Numbered from the stretch's first letter, positions 1-8,955 are shown. The stretch is DNA of 56,823 nt from Parafrankia elaeagni (GCF_000374165.1 NZ_KB893736.1:1-56823), one strand, 5' to 3'. The notes: a model not told the origin generated them from the letters alone. A program made the numbers and translations.

Positions 1-268
1 GACGGCAGTAGGCTTTCACCCGTTCGCTCATCTTCCTGATCCCCACCTGCCCGGGTCTTACCCGGACTTCTCCCAGACCGTTCAGCACCATTTCCAGTCT
101 TTAGCTAAGGCACCGCTGGGTGGTTTGAAGCCTCCCCCCGCAGGGCGACTCCGGAGGGCCGCGCGGCACCCGATACGAAGGGACGCCGCTTCCTCCATCT
201 CTCGTACAGCATCACGTCAGGTAAACGTGCCATCAGCTGTCGCTCACCTTCCATGTTCATGCTCACAA
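1..268 (-). other. Non-coding insertion in the transposase gene, candidate 5' part of a group II intron
   Basis: Read on the minus strand, the ISAzo13-type reading frame stops matching its family right after the SKWNKV motif, at about base 269, and is followed by GTTGTGAGC and a stretch with no recognisable coding sequence. That stretch holds several short self-complementary segments (for example gtccgggtaagacccggg near 50-70) and purine-rich joints ending in gcgaacgggtgaaagcc. The start with GTG..., the structured look and the clean position inside a mobile element suit a bacterial group II intron whose remainder (and any maturase) lies beyond base 1. The 5' end is GTGAGC rather than the usual GTGYG, so the call is tentative. 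An unrelated insertion or a rearrangement is the alternative. Confidence 0.35.
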
Positions 269-1238
269 CGACCTTGTTCCACTTCGACGTCCCCGGCGGG
301 AAATGACACACCGTGATCGTCAGGCCGGTCTCGAGGGCGAACGCGGCGAGCTCGGTCTTCCATGCGCGGGTGCGGTAGCCGTTCGAGCCGCCAGCGTCCG
401 CGGTGATCAGCAGCCTGCGCGCGTGCGGGTAGGACGCCTTGCCCTGCCCGTCCCACCAGCGGCGCAGCGAGGCGACCGCGAACGCGGCGGTGTCGTGGTC
501 GGTGCCGACGCTGACCCAGCCGGCGTCCGCCGCCAGGTCGTAGATCCTGTAGGGGACGACTTTGCCGAGTTCCTTGTCCGGGAAGTCGTGCGTGTCGACC
601 TTCACCGGGTCGCCCTTCGGCCGCCACTGACGGCCGCGGTTGGCGTACTCGCCGACGAGCTCCTTTTTCTTGGTGTCGACGCTGACGACCGGGTCGCCCG
701 CGTTCAGGCTGTCGGTGACCTGGGAGTTGATGTAGCGGAACTGCGCGTCCCGGTCGGGGCTCTGCGCGCCTTCCAGCGTCTTGCTGTTGCCCTGGAGGCT
801 GAACCCCTCCGCGCGCAGCAGGTCGCCGACCGTGTCCGCGCCGACCCGGTGGCCTTGCCGGGTCAGCTCCTCGGCCAGTTTCCTGGTCGACTTCGTCGTC
901 CACCGCAACGGCGACATCGGGTCGCCCCGCTCGTCCGGCTCGACCAGGGCCAGCAGCGCCGGCCGCAGACCAGGGTCGACCTCAACCGCCCGCTTACGGC
1001 CCCCACCCGGCCGGCGGACCCGGCCCAGCGGCGGGGCGCCGGCGTCGAGCTCGTCGACTCCCCGCGACACGGTGGCCTCGCGGACTCCCGTAGCCCGAGC
1101 GACCGCCCGGATCCCCCCGTGCCCCAGCGCCCGCGCCTCGGCCGCCATCACCAGCCGGCGCTGCCGCTCATCCAGGTGCGGGAAGACCGCCTCGAACTTC
1201 GCCGCGAGCACCCGCTGAACGTCCTCCATGGAGGCCAT
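269..1238 (-). pseudogene. ISAzo13-family transposase, C-terminus lost
   Basis: The protein begins with a helix-turn-helix region (residues about 15-75, ATGVREATVSRGVDEL) and continues into a DDE catalytic core: VVSVDTKKKELVG near residue 190, then LITADAGGSNG near residue 280, then FPPGTSKWNKV near residue 322. In this family the residue after SKWNK(I/V) is the catalytic Glu, followed by about 80 more residues. Here the frame changes to unrelated sequence exactly there, so the third acidic residue and the C-terminus are missing and the enzyme should be inactive. The ATG at 1238 is a reasonable start. The non-coding stretch upstream, with a tgccgtttagggcttgcc end near 1280-1300, is probably the outer end of the IS, but no partner inverted repeat is in view. 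Confidence 0.8.
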
Positions 1239-1386
1239 ACCACACCAAGACGAGTGATCCTGGGAAGCTACGGGTTATTTTTCGGCAAGCCCTAAACGGC
1301 ATTGCATCCAGACCCGGGCCCACGTCACCGCGACTACGCGCGGGCCCGGACCTCGGAGAGCCTTCTTACACCGCCTCCGCGGTGTC

Positions 1387-4300
1387 TCATTGCTGGGCAT
1401 CACGCCGGATGATGGCCCCTGCACCCCTCTTTTTGACCTTGAAGCCAATCTTGGTCTTAGCCAGGAACGGCAGGGCGTAGGAGATGAGAGTCGCGATGTC
1501 GCCAGCGGGTGCGGGATCCGCCAGGCCTTCGGGCTTTTTCGGGCCGGCTGGTGCAGCGTCGAGCGCGAAGTTCAGCAGCAGCGCCCCGCGGGTCGCCGTA
1601 TGTAGCGCGAGCGCTTCCTCGCCCCCACTCGGGTCCAAGACCGTCCCAGGTCCGGACGGGTTGTCGATCAGGACCCCAGAGATCGTCTTCATCGCGTCAC
1701 GCTGCCGGCGGTAGCTTCCGTTGAAGCCCGCACGATCACCGGAGCGTCGCCCCAGGGTGGTGATCGGCAGAGGCTCGGGATGGTCCCCTAGGCGCTTGTG
1801 CACAACCTTGAGTAAGGGCACGAAGACGACGAAGTCCCGCAAGCTGCCATCGTTGATCAGCTCTTGGACGGCTGCGAAGCGAGGGCGCGGGTCCCAACTG
1901 GGAAGCCAACGGAACTGTTCCATAACATCGTGTACCAGCTGCGCTGATACGACGCCGAACCAAGCCGAGTATTTTCCCTTCTTACCGCCAACGCCGGCAT
2001 CCTTGTCGAAATATTGGAACTCCGCCTGCCTGTCCAGCGCCGCGAGCAACGGCTGGATCGCGGTCAGGTTATGGGCGTTACTCGATCCGTCACCACGGTC
2101 GGGCAGGAGGGTGAAATCCTCCACTTTTCCGCCAGCGCCCTGCCGGACAAGTTCGGCGTTGTACATTTTGCTGCCGGACGTGGGCTTGAGCCAGGGAAGC
2201 TGCTGGAAGACCATCGGAGGGACATCTTCCGGTCGAACGCGGGGAGATCCGTCGGACGCCGGCTCGGAGTAACGGCGCAGCTCCGCACGAAAGTCCTCCT
2301 CATCTTCGACGGTGGCTTGGAACGCCTCGTAAAGGTCGTACTCCCTGTTTCCAATGCGGACGTTGCGGCCTATGTAGAGACGGACGAGGTCGTGGTATCC
2401 ACGGCGGAAACCGAACCAGCGACCCATCTGCATGAGCGAGTCGGCCTGGCCCGTTCTTCTGGTGTAGTAGGAGACCGTGAGGCCCTCGACGGTGAAGCCA
2501 CGACTCAGCTTGGTGCCACCGACGAGAATCTTCCAGACGTCACCGGCCTGGAAGTCGAGCTCGTCCTGCTCGTAGTCCTTCTCCTTGCTCCCGTTGACGA
2601 CGATGACCGGGGAGCGTCCGGTCTCTATCCGGTCGAGCACGGATCCAATCTTGCCAACGAGGTCGTCGAACGTCGCGGGCGCAGGTAGGGCATCCGGCGG
2701 CTCTTTTCCCTCGGATTCGGCGCGTGCCACGGCTCGGCCGTGTAGCGCGGCGATGACGGGTTCGAAGTCCCCTTCGAAGAGCTTACGCAGCCGGGCCGTT
2801 CCGCTCGGCCCGTCGTAACCGGAACAGCGCCAGAGCTCACAGATCCTGTCCGCGAGGTCCGCGTGATCAACGACCTTGACGGATTCGTGGACCAGCATCG
2901 TGTGGTGTCGGAACCTGTAGCGGGGTGACACGGCTTCACGGTAGAGCTTGATCGCACCGGAGAGCACGAAGGCGTCGAGGGCGCCCTGCATCTCGTCGCG
3001 CCAGAACTCCTCGTCATCGACCGAGGCGGTCAGGTCCCGGACGTAGGCCTTCTCATTGGAATTGTGGATTGTCTTGGCCTGATCGCCGTAGTCGACGCCG
3101 AGGTCGTGGAAGTCTGTGGCGCCCATGTACCCGTCAGGACGTTCGAGGGCGAGGATGAAGTCCTTCGGGAAGATGTCCTCAGAGTCATCGGGATCGACGA
3201 AGACATTGGCGAACGGAGTGGCCGTGTAGCCGATGTACTGTGCTCGGCTCAAGACCCGCAAAAGTTGCGAGATCTGCTGATTGACAGCGGTTCGCTCCCG
3301 CTTCTCCTGCGATGTCGGGGGTTTGCGGGTGTTGACAGAAGCCTGGTCCGCCTCATCGTCAATGATCAAACTCGGGATCTCGCCGAGGTTCGCACGGATC
3401 ACCCTGAGGTCGGCGACAAGCTTCTTCAGGACGGTGCTGTTCTTCTTGACCACTGCGATCCGGACATCACTGGAGAGGAGATTTTCGGAGCGGTAGAGAG
3501 GAACTAGCTTATTCTTGAGCTGGTTTTGCGCGCGGAAATCGAGCACGCCGAGACCCTGCTTGAGCCGCTTGTAGTCCCCGCTGTAGGTACTGAGCCGGTG
3601 AACGGCAGGGACCTCGTCGAGATTGCCGATGTCGACACCGTGGCGCAGAAAGTGGCCTTCGTGCCAGCCGGTGTCCTCGTGGTAGTCGGTTTCCGCGAAC
3701 TGCGCGGGGTCCTTCTCATCGACGCCACCGAGGATGTTCTCGACGCCAATCAGCTCCATGTCGAGGCGTCGCTGCGTCTGTTTGCGCAGAATCTCGACGG
3801 TACCGGTCAAGACGATGACGAGCCGGAAGCCGGCGTCCATCGCCTTCGCCACGACTCCGGTGAAGTTGGCGGTCTTGCCGCTCTGCACATAGCCGACGAC
3901 GAGACCGCGCGCCTGGAAGCGCTCCTCCCAGGTCGGATCAGCCAGACGTTCGATTACCGCAGTGGTCGCCGTGTCGAGCCGGCCAAGCGCCGAGGCACTC
4001 CACCCCTGTCTGGCCAGAAGAAGGCCCGAGTAGGCCTTCCAGTAGAAATCGTGACCGGCCCGACGTTCGGCGGTGTACCAGTGGTGCCAGTCCTTGTCCC
4101 TGGCCTCGATGACGACACCCGCTGGATCGGGCGGATAGACCGCTTCGATCGCCGGCCAAGAGGGCTCCGCGAAACCGAGCGCGCGGTAGACCACAGCCCG
4201 GCGTTCGGCCGTGTGATGCCTGGTTCCTTGTGCCCAGGAGGCGTCATCGCCTGTGACCGCGTCCCAGCGCGCGATGAGGATTTGAAATTGGACCCGAATT

Positions 4301-4467
4301 TCGTCGTTGGACCCCTGCGTGGTGAGGGCGGCGACTAGCGACCTTTCGTCACAGGTCGAGGCGCCCCTCTTCACGGCGAAAAAGTTGACCGTGTCGAGCA
4401 ACGCCGCCGGCGCCTCGTCCAGCATGCTGTTCAGCGCCGGCGGCAGGCCGACGACACCACCGCTCAT
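1387..4467 (-). CDS. Z1-domain P-loop ATPase of a restriction-modification cluster
   Basis: This 1026-residue protein has a Walker A motif (GYVQSGKTAN, residues 192-201), a DEAD-like Walker B (IIDDEADQAS, near 370) and, further on, GGTKLSRGFTVEG followed by QMGRWFGFR, a helicase-type motif V/VI region with an arginine finger. This combination is the signature of Z1-domain proteins, which occur in restriction-modification operons beside GHKL ATPases, PD-(D/E)XK proteins and m5C methyltransferases. It probably supplies ATP-driven DNA translocation or remodelling for the restriction complex; that role is inferred from the family. The ATG at 4467 starts 2 bases after the stop of the preceding gene, so the two are translationally linked. 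It is the last gene of the operon. The length is normal for the family and no frameshift is seen. Confidence 0.88.
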   Translation of the reverse strand: MSGGVVGLPPALNSMLDEAPAALLDTVNFFAVKRGASTCDERSLVAALTTQGSNDEIRVQFQILIARWDAVTGDDASWAQGTRHHTAERRAVVYRALGFAEPSWPAIEAVYPPDPAGVVIEARDKDWHHWYTAERRAGHDFYWKAYSGLLLARQGWSASALGRLDTATTAVIERLADPTWEERFQARGLVVGYVQSGKTANFTGVVAKAMDAGFRLVIVLTGTVEILRKQTQRRLDMELIGVENILGGVDEKDPAQFAETDYHEDTGWHEGHFLRHGVDIGNLDEVPAVHRLSTYSGDYKRLKQGLGVLDFRAQNQLKNKLVPLYRSENLLSSDVRIAVVKKNSTVLKKLVADLRVIRANLGEIPSLIIDDEADQASVNTRKPPTSQEKRERTAVNQQISQLLRVLSRAQYIGYTATPFANVFVDPDDSEDIFPKDFILALERPDGYMGATDFHDLGVDYGDQAKTIHNSNEKAYVRDLTASVDDEEFWRDEMQGALDAFVLSGAIKLYREAVSPRYRFRHHTMLVHESVKVVDHADLADRICELWRCSGYDGPSGTARLRKLFEGDFEPVIAALHGRAVARAESEGKEPPDALPAPATFDDLVGKIGSVLDRIETGRSPVIVVNGSKEKDYEQDELDFQAGDVWKILVGGTKLSRGFTVEGLTVSYYTRRTGQADSLMQMGRWFGFRRGYHDLVRLYIGRNVRIGNREYDLYEAFQATVEDEEDFRAELRRYSEPASDGSPRVRPEDVPPMVFQQLPWLKPTSGSKMYNAELVRQGAGGKVEDFTLLPDRGDGSSNAHNLTAIQPLLAALDRQAEFQYFDKDAGVGGKKGKYSAWFGVVSAQLVHDVMEQFRWLPSWDPRPRFAAVQELINDGSLRDFVVFVPLLKVVHKRLGDHPEPLPITTLGRRSGDRAGFNGSYRRQRDAMKTISGVLIDNPSGPGTVLDPSGGEEALALHTATRGALLLNFALDAAPAGPKKPEGLADPAPAGDIATLISYALPFLAKTKIGFKVKKRGAGAIIRRDAQQ

Positions 4468-4469
4468 AA

Positions 4470-5459
4470 TCAGGAAACCCCCGTGAGGTAAGAACCGGTG
4501 AACCCGTCGAGTGCCGCCGGTGGTGTCTCCGGGGGCCAGCTCGTCAGGTCGAGGCGGTACGAGACGGCCGTGACATGTTCCGAATGGGGGATCACGGCCT
4601 CGACTCGGGCCCGGGTAATCGCCGGAAAGTCGTCGTCGACGAGGTAAGCCGCGGGCAGGGTTCGTGGAAGGTAACGCTCACGGTACAGATCGGCATCGGC
4701 CTCGCGCCAGCCAGCAGAGCGCAGAAGCTCGTCGAAAGCCATGGTCTCCGCAATGAGCCGTCGGCGTACCCTGGCGACGAGTTCCGGCAGAGTGAAGCTG
4801 TCGGGGCTGGGCCCGGTCCGGGTCAGCTGGATCGAGACGAGCCACAGCGGGCGGTACGGGTTCGCCGTCAGCTGTGTTTCGCTTCCGATCAGGTGAGACC
4901 GCCGCTCGTACAGGGTCGCTTTCACCTCGAGGTCGACGTCGTTCAGCGCGAAGTCGTGTTCACCGCGACATGGCCCGAGCCATGCCCCGACGGCCGTCGA
5001 TTCGCCGATACTGGTCAGCAGTTGCTCGAGCACCAGGAGCTCAGCGAGTAAACCGATGGTTCTCTCCTCGCTGAGACGCCCACGGGTGGCCAGCAGATCG
5101 TGGAACGACGCGATGGACTGACCCGTGGCCTGACGTAGAGAGTTGCCGGCGACGAGGTTGTCGACGACGGCCTCGACGAGCGCATACGCCTCGACGCGAG
5201 CCCGGTGCGCGTCGACACCGAGCACGAACCAGGGCCCCTCGCCTTCCCGTCGCACAGTGGCAACCGAGACCCGGCTGAACGCTGCAACGTCAGGCTCAGC
5301 ACCGTCGACCGGTGTCCACAGCTCAAGTCGGTCGTCCGCCGGGGTGATCTTCAAGAGACAAGTCGGCCGGTCGGCAAGCGACACCGTGACCGGGGATCCT
5401 GCGCCGAAGTACCTCTCCAGTGTCTCCGGGGTCAGATGCTCCCGCAGGTTCAAACTCAC
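4470..5459 (-). CDS. PD-(D/E)XK-motif protein, probable restriction nuclease subunit
   Basis: The chosen GTG start at 5459 overlaps the upstream stop as GTGA and gives 329 residues; the frame is open further upstream, but only inside the preceding gene. A helix around LLAELLVLEQLL (residues 137-148, Glu140) is followed by GEHDFALNDVDLEVKATL (residues 167-184), whose D-x-E-V-K pattern (Asp176, Glu178, Lys180) looks like the nuclease core of the PD-(D/E)XK superfamily. Proteins of this kind accompany Z1 and GHKL ATPases in restriction clusters, and this is the best candidate for the DNA-cleaving subunit. Recognition sequence and cofactor needs cannot be read from the sequence. Confidence 0.75.
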   Translation of the reverse strand: MSLNLREHLTPETLERYFGAGSPVTVSLADRPTCLLKITPADDRLELWTPVDGAEPDVAAFSRVSVATVRREGEGPWFVLGVDAHRARVEAYALVEAVVDNLVAGNSLRQATGQSIASFHDLLATRGRLSEERTIGLLAELLVLEQLLTSIGESTAVGAWLGPCRGEHDFALNDVDLEVKATLYERRSHLIGSETQLTANPYRPLWLVSIQLTRTGPSPDSFTLPELVARVRRRLIAETMAFDELLRSAGWREADADLYRERYLPRTLPAAYLVDDDFPAITRARVEAVIPHSEHVTAVSYRLDLTSWPPETPPAALDGFTGSYLTGVS

Positions 5460-7003
5460 CAGTCCTCTCTTTGCTGACCGAGGCCTGCGTCGATCTGCGC
5501 GTGCACGGCCCGGTAGAGGATCTCCTGCCACGCCGCCAGCTCGGCCTTGGCCCGCGGACCGAGATAGCTGCCCTGGAACAGCTGGTTCGTCAGCAGGTGC
5601 AGCAGCGCCTTCACGACGGGTGCGTCGTCTGGATCGTCGCTGTCCCAGCCGACCAGCGCCTCCCGGTACCGGCGGTTGAGCACCAGCTCGGACTCGCTCC
5701 GATCAACCTCGAACACAGTGCGTCGCGGCAGCCACCGCCAGCGGATCGCGATCGGCGCGACGCCGGAGGCGAACTCGACCGCATCGGCGTACCCGGCCAA
5801 CAGTGCGCCGGGCAGTCCACCGGCCGGTTCGACGACGGTGACCGGCTGACGTTGACGAGCGCGCCCCCGCTTCTCGACGGCCGCCGCCACGTCGAGGTAC
5901 TCGAGCAGCGTCTCGCCGGTGACCACGCATCGGGCTGTCTCCAAGGCTCGGCGCAGATCCGCGGACAGAGCAAGGCCCGACTTCTCGGGGTTGATCGTCG
6001 CATGGCCGCCGCCGGTCCCGACGACGTCGAGCGCGATGCGTGCGAGTTCCCATCCGGGTCGGTCGGCCCACAGTCCGCACCAGCCGCCCTTCTGCAGGAG
6101 CCGGTCACGGCGGTAGGCGAAGATGCCCTGGAACTTGCCTCCCGGATCGCCGCCGAGTTTAAACTGCGGGGCCTGTGACCGTGCTGGCCAGATGTGCGCG
6201 ACCGCCCTGATGGGCTCGGATCCGTCGGGCAGCTCGATCCGTAGCCGCTGAGGGAAGTCCGGCTCGCCGGCGAACGGATAGGCGAACGGGTCGATCACCT
6301 CGACGGTTCTCGGGACCCCGGTGACACCGAGAATGACGTCGAAGGTGTCCACCTTGATGCGTGGTGCGGAGGCACGCGCGAGGAGGCGATGAAACACGAC
6401 GCCCAAGTGGTTCCGGATGTCGAGGATTGCTCCCTGAAGCCAGCGTCGTTGCTCGTCCGGGTCACGGGTACTCGGAAAGGTCCGCACGTCGCGCCACTCG
6501 ATCAGCGTCCCGGTCCCGCGTCTAGCCCCGGTCTCGATGCCGTCGAGTCTGGCCGCCGCGTCCGCGGGGCTGAGAACGCCGACCAGCGGCGCCGTCATGT
6601 CACCCGACCTGACCAGCTTGCGTCCCACGGGAGTCGCGCCGGCCGCACGAGAGCAGATCAGAACAGTGTCGGCCCGGCTGAGTGAGGCCGCCTTGAGGCC
6701 GACACCGAAATGCCCGAGGTCGGTGTCGCTGTACTCACGTGCGCCCGCGTACGTCATCGCCGCGTCGACCGCAGCCTCGTCCATGCCACGGCCGTCGTCG
6801 ACGACCTGCAGGCCGACGGGCGCACCGTCAGCGAGGAGTATCCGAACCCGGATGGTCCGGGCACGGGCGTCGATGGAGTTGTCGACGAGGTCCGCGACCG
6901 CCGAGGCGAGCGTGTGGTGGAGGCCGATCGTGTTCGCGAGCGCCGCGTCCATCTGCACAGCGTGCATCGACCCGACAGCAGCCGGAACCTCGAACGTCGT
7001 CAT
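5456..7003 (-). CDS. GHKL (MORC/MutL-like) ATPase of the restriction cluster
   Basis: The N-terminal 200 residues carry the GHKL ATP-binding fold: N-box ADLVDNSIDA (residues 37-46), DDGRGMD (69-75) and the glycine lid GHFGVGLKAAS (97-107). The remainder (about 310 residues) is a transducer/accessory region I cannot assign, including a hinge QFKLGGDPGGKFQG. Iyer and Aravind described such MutL/Hsp90/MORC-type ATPases as parts of restriction-modification systems, where they may act as ATP-operated clamps. The ATG at 7003 is chosen because it follows a G-rich ribosome-binding site (GGGCGGGGGG) and directly precedes MTTFEVPAAV; an in-frame ATG at 7048 would add 15 residues. Its stop overlaps the start of the PD-(D/E)XK gene by 4 bases. 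Confidence 0.85.
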   Translation of the reverse strand: MTTFEVPAAVGSMHAVQMDAALANTIGLHHTLASAVADLVDNSIDARARTIRVRILLADGAPVGLQVVDDGRGMDEAAVDAAMTYAGAREYSDTDLGHFGVGLKAASLSRADTVLICSRAAGATPVGRKLVRSGDMTAPLVGVLSPADAAARLDGIETGARRGTGTLIEWRDVRTFPSTRDPDEQRRWLQGAILDIRNHLGVVFHRLLARASAPRIKVDTFDVILGVTGVPRTVEVIDPFAYPFAGEPDFPQRLRIELPDGSEPIRAVAHIWPARSQAPQFKLGGDPGGKFQGIFAYRRDRLLQKGGWCGLWADRPGWELARIALDVVGTGGGHATINPEKSGLALSADLRRALETARCVVTGETLLEYLDVAAAVEKRGRARQRQPVTVVEPAGGLPGALLAGYADAVEFASGVAPIAIRWRWLPRRTVFEVDRSESELVLNRRYREALVGWDSDDPDDAPVVKALLHLLTNQLFQGSYLGPRAKAELAAWQEILYRAVHAQIDAGLGQQREDW

Positions 7004-7059
7004 GAACCCCCCGCCCATGATCAACCACTCACCCGACATGGACCACATGATCGAGCTGA

Positions 7060-7100
7060 TGAGGACGATATGATACGGGACCGCTCGGTTCGCGCGAAAC
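7060..7100 (-). promoter_or_regulatory. Possible promoter or palindrome before the ATPase gene
   Basis: On the minus strand a TATCAT hexamer (about 7068-7073) lies about 65 bases before the ATPase start. A perfect 10-base palindrome TTCGCGCGAA (7089-7098) sits about where a -35 element would be, and no good -35 hexamer is visible. It could let the last three genes be transcribed separately from the methyltransferase. The evidence is weak. Confidence 0.3.
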
Positions 7101-7152
7101 TTGCACCCCGATTACACAGAGTGACAATCTGGGGCCCGGATTTACCGTCTGA

Positions 7153-8289
7153 CTAGATACTGATCTCCAACAGACCGGCAGACAAAGCCCCGGATCTACT
7201 CGCTGCCTCCATCGCGGCGATCTGCTCACCGATGCGCCGAGCGAGCAGGCTGGGTACTGCGTTGCCGACCTGCAGGGCCATGGCCTCGACACCGCCGGCC
7301 AGCTGCGCGTCCGACGGGAAGGTCTGGAGCAGCATCGCCTCGCGGAGTGTGATCGCGCGGTCCTGTTCGGGATGGGCGAAGCGTCCGCGTGTGACGTTGG
7401 TGCATCCCGAAGTGAGGGTCGGCGCGACCTGGTTCCACCACATCCGGCCGTAGATGTCGTAGTGACCCTGGTGGTCGCGATGACAGGCGAGCACCAGGTC
7501 GTCAGGAAGGTCGGCGCGTCCTCCGCCCTCCGGGACCGCCCGCAGCCGTCGGAGCGCGATCTCGCTGTGCCGACGGGCCACATGAAACCGGTCGTCCGGG
7601 TCCCTCTGGCCGGACGCGAGAGGTCGCAAGGCGCCGATCGCCTCGCGCACCGTTAGATGGAGACGCTGACCTGGCATGGGCAGAGCGTCTGGGGCATGGT
7701 GGGTCGCAGGTGGCAGTTGCGGCTCGGCGACACGGCTGGCGACCACCAGGACACGCTTGCGACGTTGAGGGACTCCATAGTCGGCCGCGTCGACGACGTG
7801 CGAGACGGCTTTGTACTCGAGGTCGGCAAGCATTTTACGGAAGACTTCGAAGTAAGAGCTCCAGCGGCCGGTGACCAGGCCGGGAACGTTCTCGAACGCG
7901 AGGTGCCGGGGGCGCAGTTCCCTGACCATGCGCAGGTACTCGTAGATGAGGTCGTTGCGACGTCGGTCGTAGGCGCTTGCATCTTGCCCGCGGCGCAGGA
8001 CTGTGAAGCTCTGGCAGGGCGGGCAGCCGAAGAGCAAGGTCAACTCACCGGGGACCACTCCCGCCGCGCGGAGGTCATCCAGCGAGACATCCCGGATGTC
8101 TCGCACGATCGGCCTAAGGCCGAGGTTGGCCTCATAGGCCGCAGCCGCGAGATCGTCGATCTCGACTGCGGCCACTGGCGCGAACCCGGCCTTTCGGAAA
8201 CCCATAGAACCGCCGCCACATCCCGCGAAGAGATCGACGACCGTGTACACGAATCCGTCACCCTTCCCGCAACGCCTCCGGCCCGACAC
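7153..8289 (-). CDS. DNA (cytosine-5) methyltransferase
   Basis: All hallmark motifs of C5 methyltransferases are present: motif I DLFAGCGGGS (residues 19-28), motif IV GCPPCQSF with catalytic Cys92, motif VI ENVPGL (133-138), motif VIII-like QRRKRV, and motifs IX-X near the C-terminus ending in QVGNAVPSLLA. The target-recognition region lies between about residues 190 and 310. It transfers a methyl group from S-adenosylmethionine to cytosine and protects the host from the linked nuclease. The GTG at 8289 follows AGGGG with good spacing; a second GTG at 8250 (VYTVVDLF), also preceded by GGGAAGGG, is possible. A consensus-like promoter lies about 85 bases upstream. The neighbouring vsr gene fits an m5C system. 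Confidence 0.92.
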   Translation of the reverse strand: MSGRRRCGKGDGFVYTVVDLFAGCGGGSMGFRKAGFAPVAAVEIDDLAAAAYEANLGLRPIVRDIRDVSLDDLRAAGVVPGELTLLFGCPPCQSFTVLRRGQDASAYDRRRNDLIYEYLRMVRELRPRHLAFENVPGLVTGRWSSYFEVFRKMLADLEYKAVSHVVDAADYGVPQRRKRVLVVASRVAEPQLPPATHHAPDALPMPGQRLHLTVREAIGALRPLASGQRDPDDRFHVARRHSEIALRRLRAVPEGGGRADLPDDLVLACHRDHQGHYDIYGRMWWNQVAPTLTSGCTNVTRGRFAHPEQDRAITLREAMLLQTFPSDAQLAGGVEAMALQVGNAVPSLLARRIGEQIAAMEAASRSGALSAGLLEISI

Positions 8290-8331
8290 GCCAAACCCCT
8301 ACAGAAGTCCAGCAGAAATCTCTGTCAGATT

Positions 8332-8352
8332 AATGGCCATTCGAAAGCCATT
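8332..8352. promoter_or_regulatory. Inverted repeat in the methyltransferase leader
   Basis: AATGGC (8332-8337) and GCCATT (8347-8352) form an inverted repeat with extra A/T complementarity outside it (ATTAATGGC against GCCATTTTAAT). It lies between the promoter and the methyltransferase start, so it could be an operator or an mRNA hairpin. Confidence 0.4.
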
Positions 8353-8373
8353 TTAATCCGCCAATCACTAGGT

Positions 8374-8402
8374 ATCATACCCGACCGGTGATCCGATTTC
8401 AA
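8374..8402 (-). promoter_or_regulatory. Sigma-70-type promoter for the methyltransferase operon
   Basis: Read on the minus strand: TTGAAA (8402-8397), a spacer of exactly 17 bases, then TATGAT (8379-8374). This is close to the vegetative consensus and unusually strong for this GC-rich window. Transcription would begin near 8367, giving a leader of about 78 bases. Constitutive methyltransferase expression would be expected. Confidence 0.7.
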
Positions 8403-8408
8403 CCACCG

Positions 8409-8450
8409 CTAGATGTTGTAGTGATTTTGATATAAAACGCTACATGTTGT
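8409..8450. repeat. Direct repeats just upstream of the methyltransferase -35 box
   Basis: CTAGATGTTGT (8409-8419) and CTACATGTTGT (8440-8450) are near-identical, and their starts lie 31 bases apart, about three helical turns. They sit immediately upstream of the TTGAAA box in an AT-rich patch, which suits a regulator binding one face of the DNA. No controller-protein gene is visible nearby. Confidence 0.45.
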
Positions 8451-8517
8451 TGGAAATAAGCCCATGTGTGGCCGGTAAGGTGAATCGGGAGAGCTTCGGT
8501 CGATCTTTCCCGCCCGT

Positions 8518-8955
8518 TCAGAGGATGGCAGGCTTTCCCCCTCGGATGACCTCCGCAACTCTGTGTGCAGCCGCACGCGGGTCCTCGTGCTCCCACACTC
8601 GGATCACCCGCCAGCCGGCCTCCTCGAGGAGATGATTGGTGTGTAGGTCTCGCTCCCGGTTCGCGCGGATCTTCTCAGCCCAGAAGTCGGCGTTCGTCTT
8701 CGCCACAGTGTGATGCTGCGGGCAGCCGTGCCAGAAGCACCCGTCGAGGAACACGACCACCCTCGCCCGGGAGAACACCAGGTCGCCCGTACGCCGGACT
8801 GCCGGTAGCGGCCGCGTGCCGACCCTGTACCGCAGGCCGAGGCTGTGCACAGCGGATCTCAGGGCCAGCTCAGGTTTCGTGTCGCGCGACTTGTTGGAGC
8901 GCATCGAGGCCCGGACGCCCGCCGAGGACGCCCATGACTCCCGATCAGTCGTCAC
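8518..8955 (-). CDS. vsr: Very short patch repair (Vsr) endonuclease
   Basis: The protein has the typical Vsr layout: an N-terminal SNKSRDTKPELALR segment, GDLVFSRARVVVFLDGCFWHGC (with the catalytic Asp and the zinc/His-Cys residues) and a C-terminal WRVIRVWEHE strand. Vsr nicks the strand 5' of the T in T:G mismatches left when 5-methylcytosine deaminates, and its gene usually accompanies an m5C methyltransferase, as here. The GTG at 8955 gives 145 residues, the family's usual length, with a plausible N-terminus; the frame stays open to 9114 but that extension looks non-native. It is the most upstream gene of the R-M cluster and is separated from the methyltransferase by about 230 bases holding that gene's promoter. 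Confidence 0.88.
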   Translation of the reverse strand: MTTDRESWASSAGVRASMRSNKSRDTKPELALRSAVHSLGLRYRVGTRPLPAVRRTGDLVFSRARVVVFLDGCFWHGCPQHHTVAKTNADFWAEKIRANRERDLHTNHLLEEAGWRVIRVWEHEDPRAAAHRVAEVIRGGKPAIL

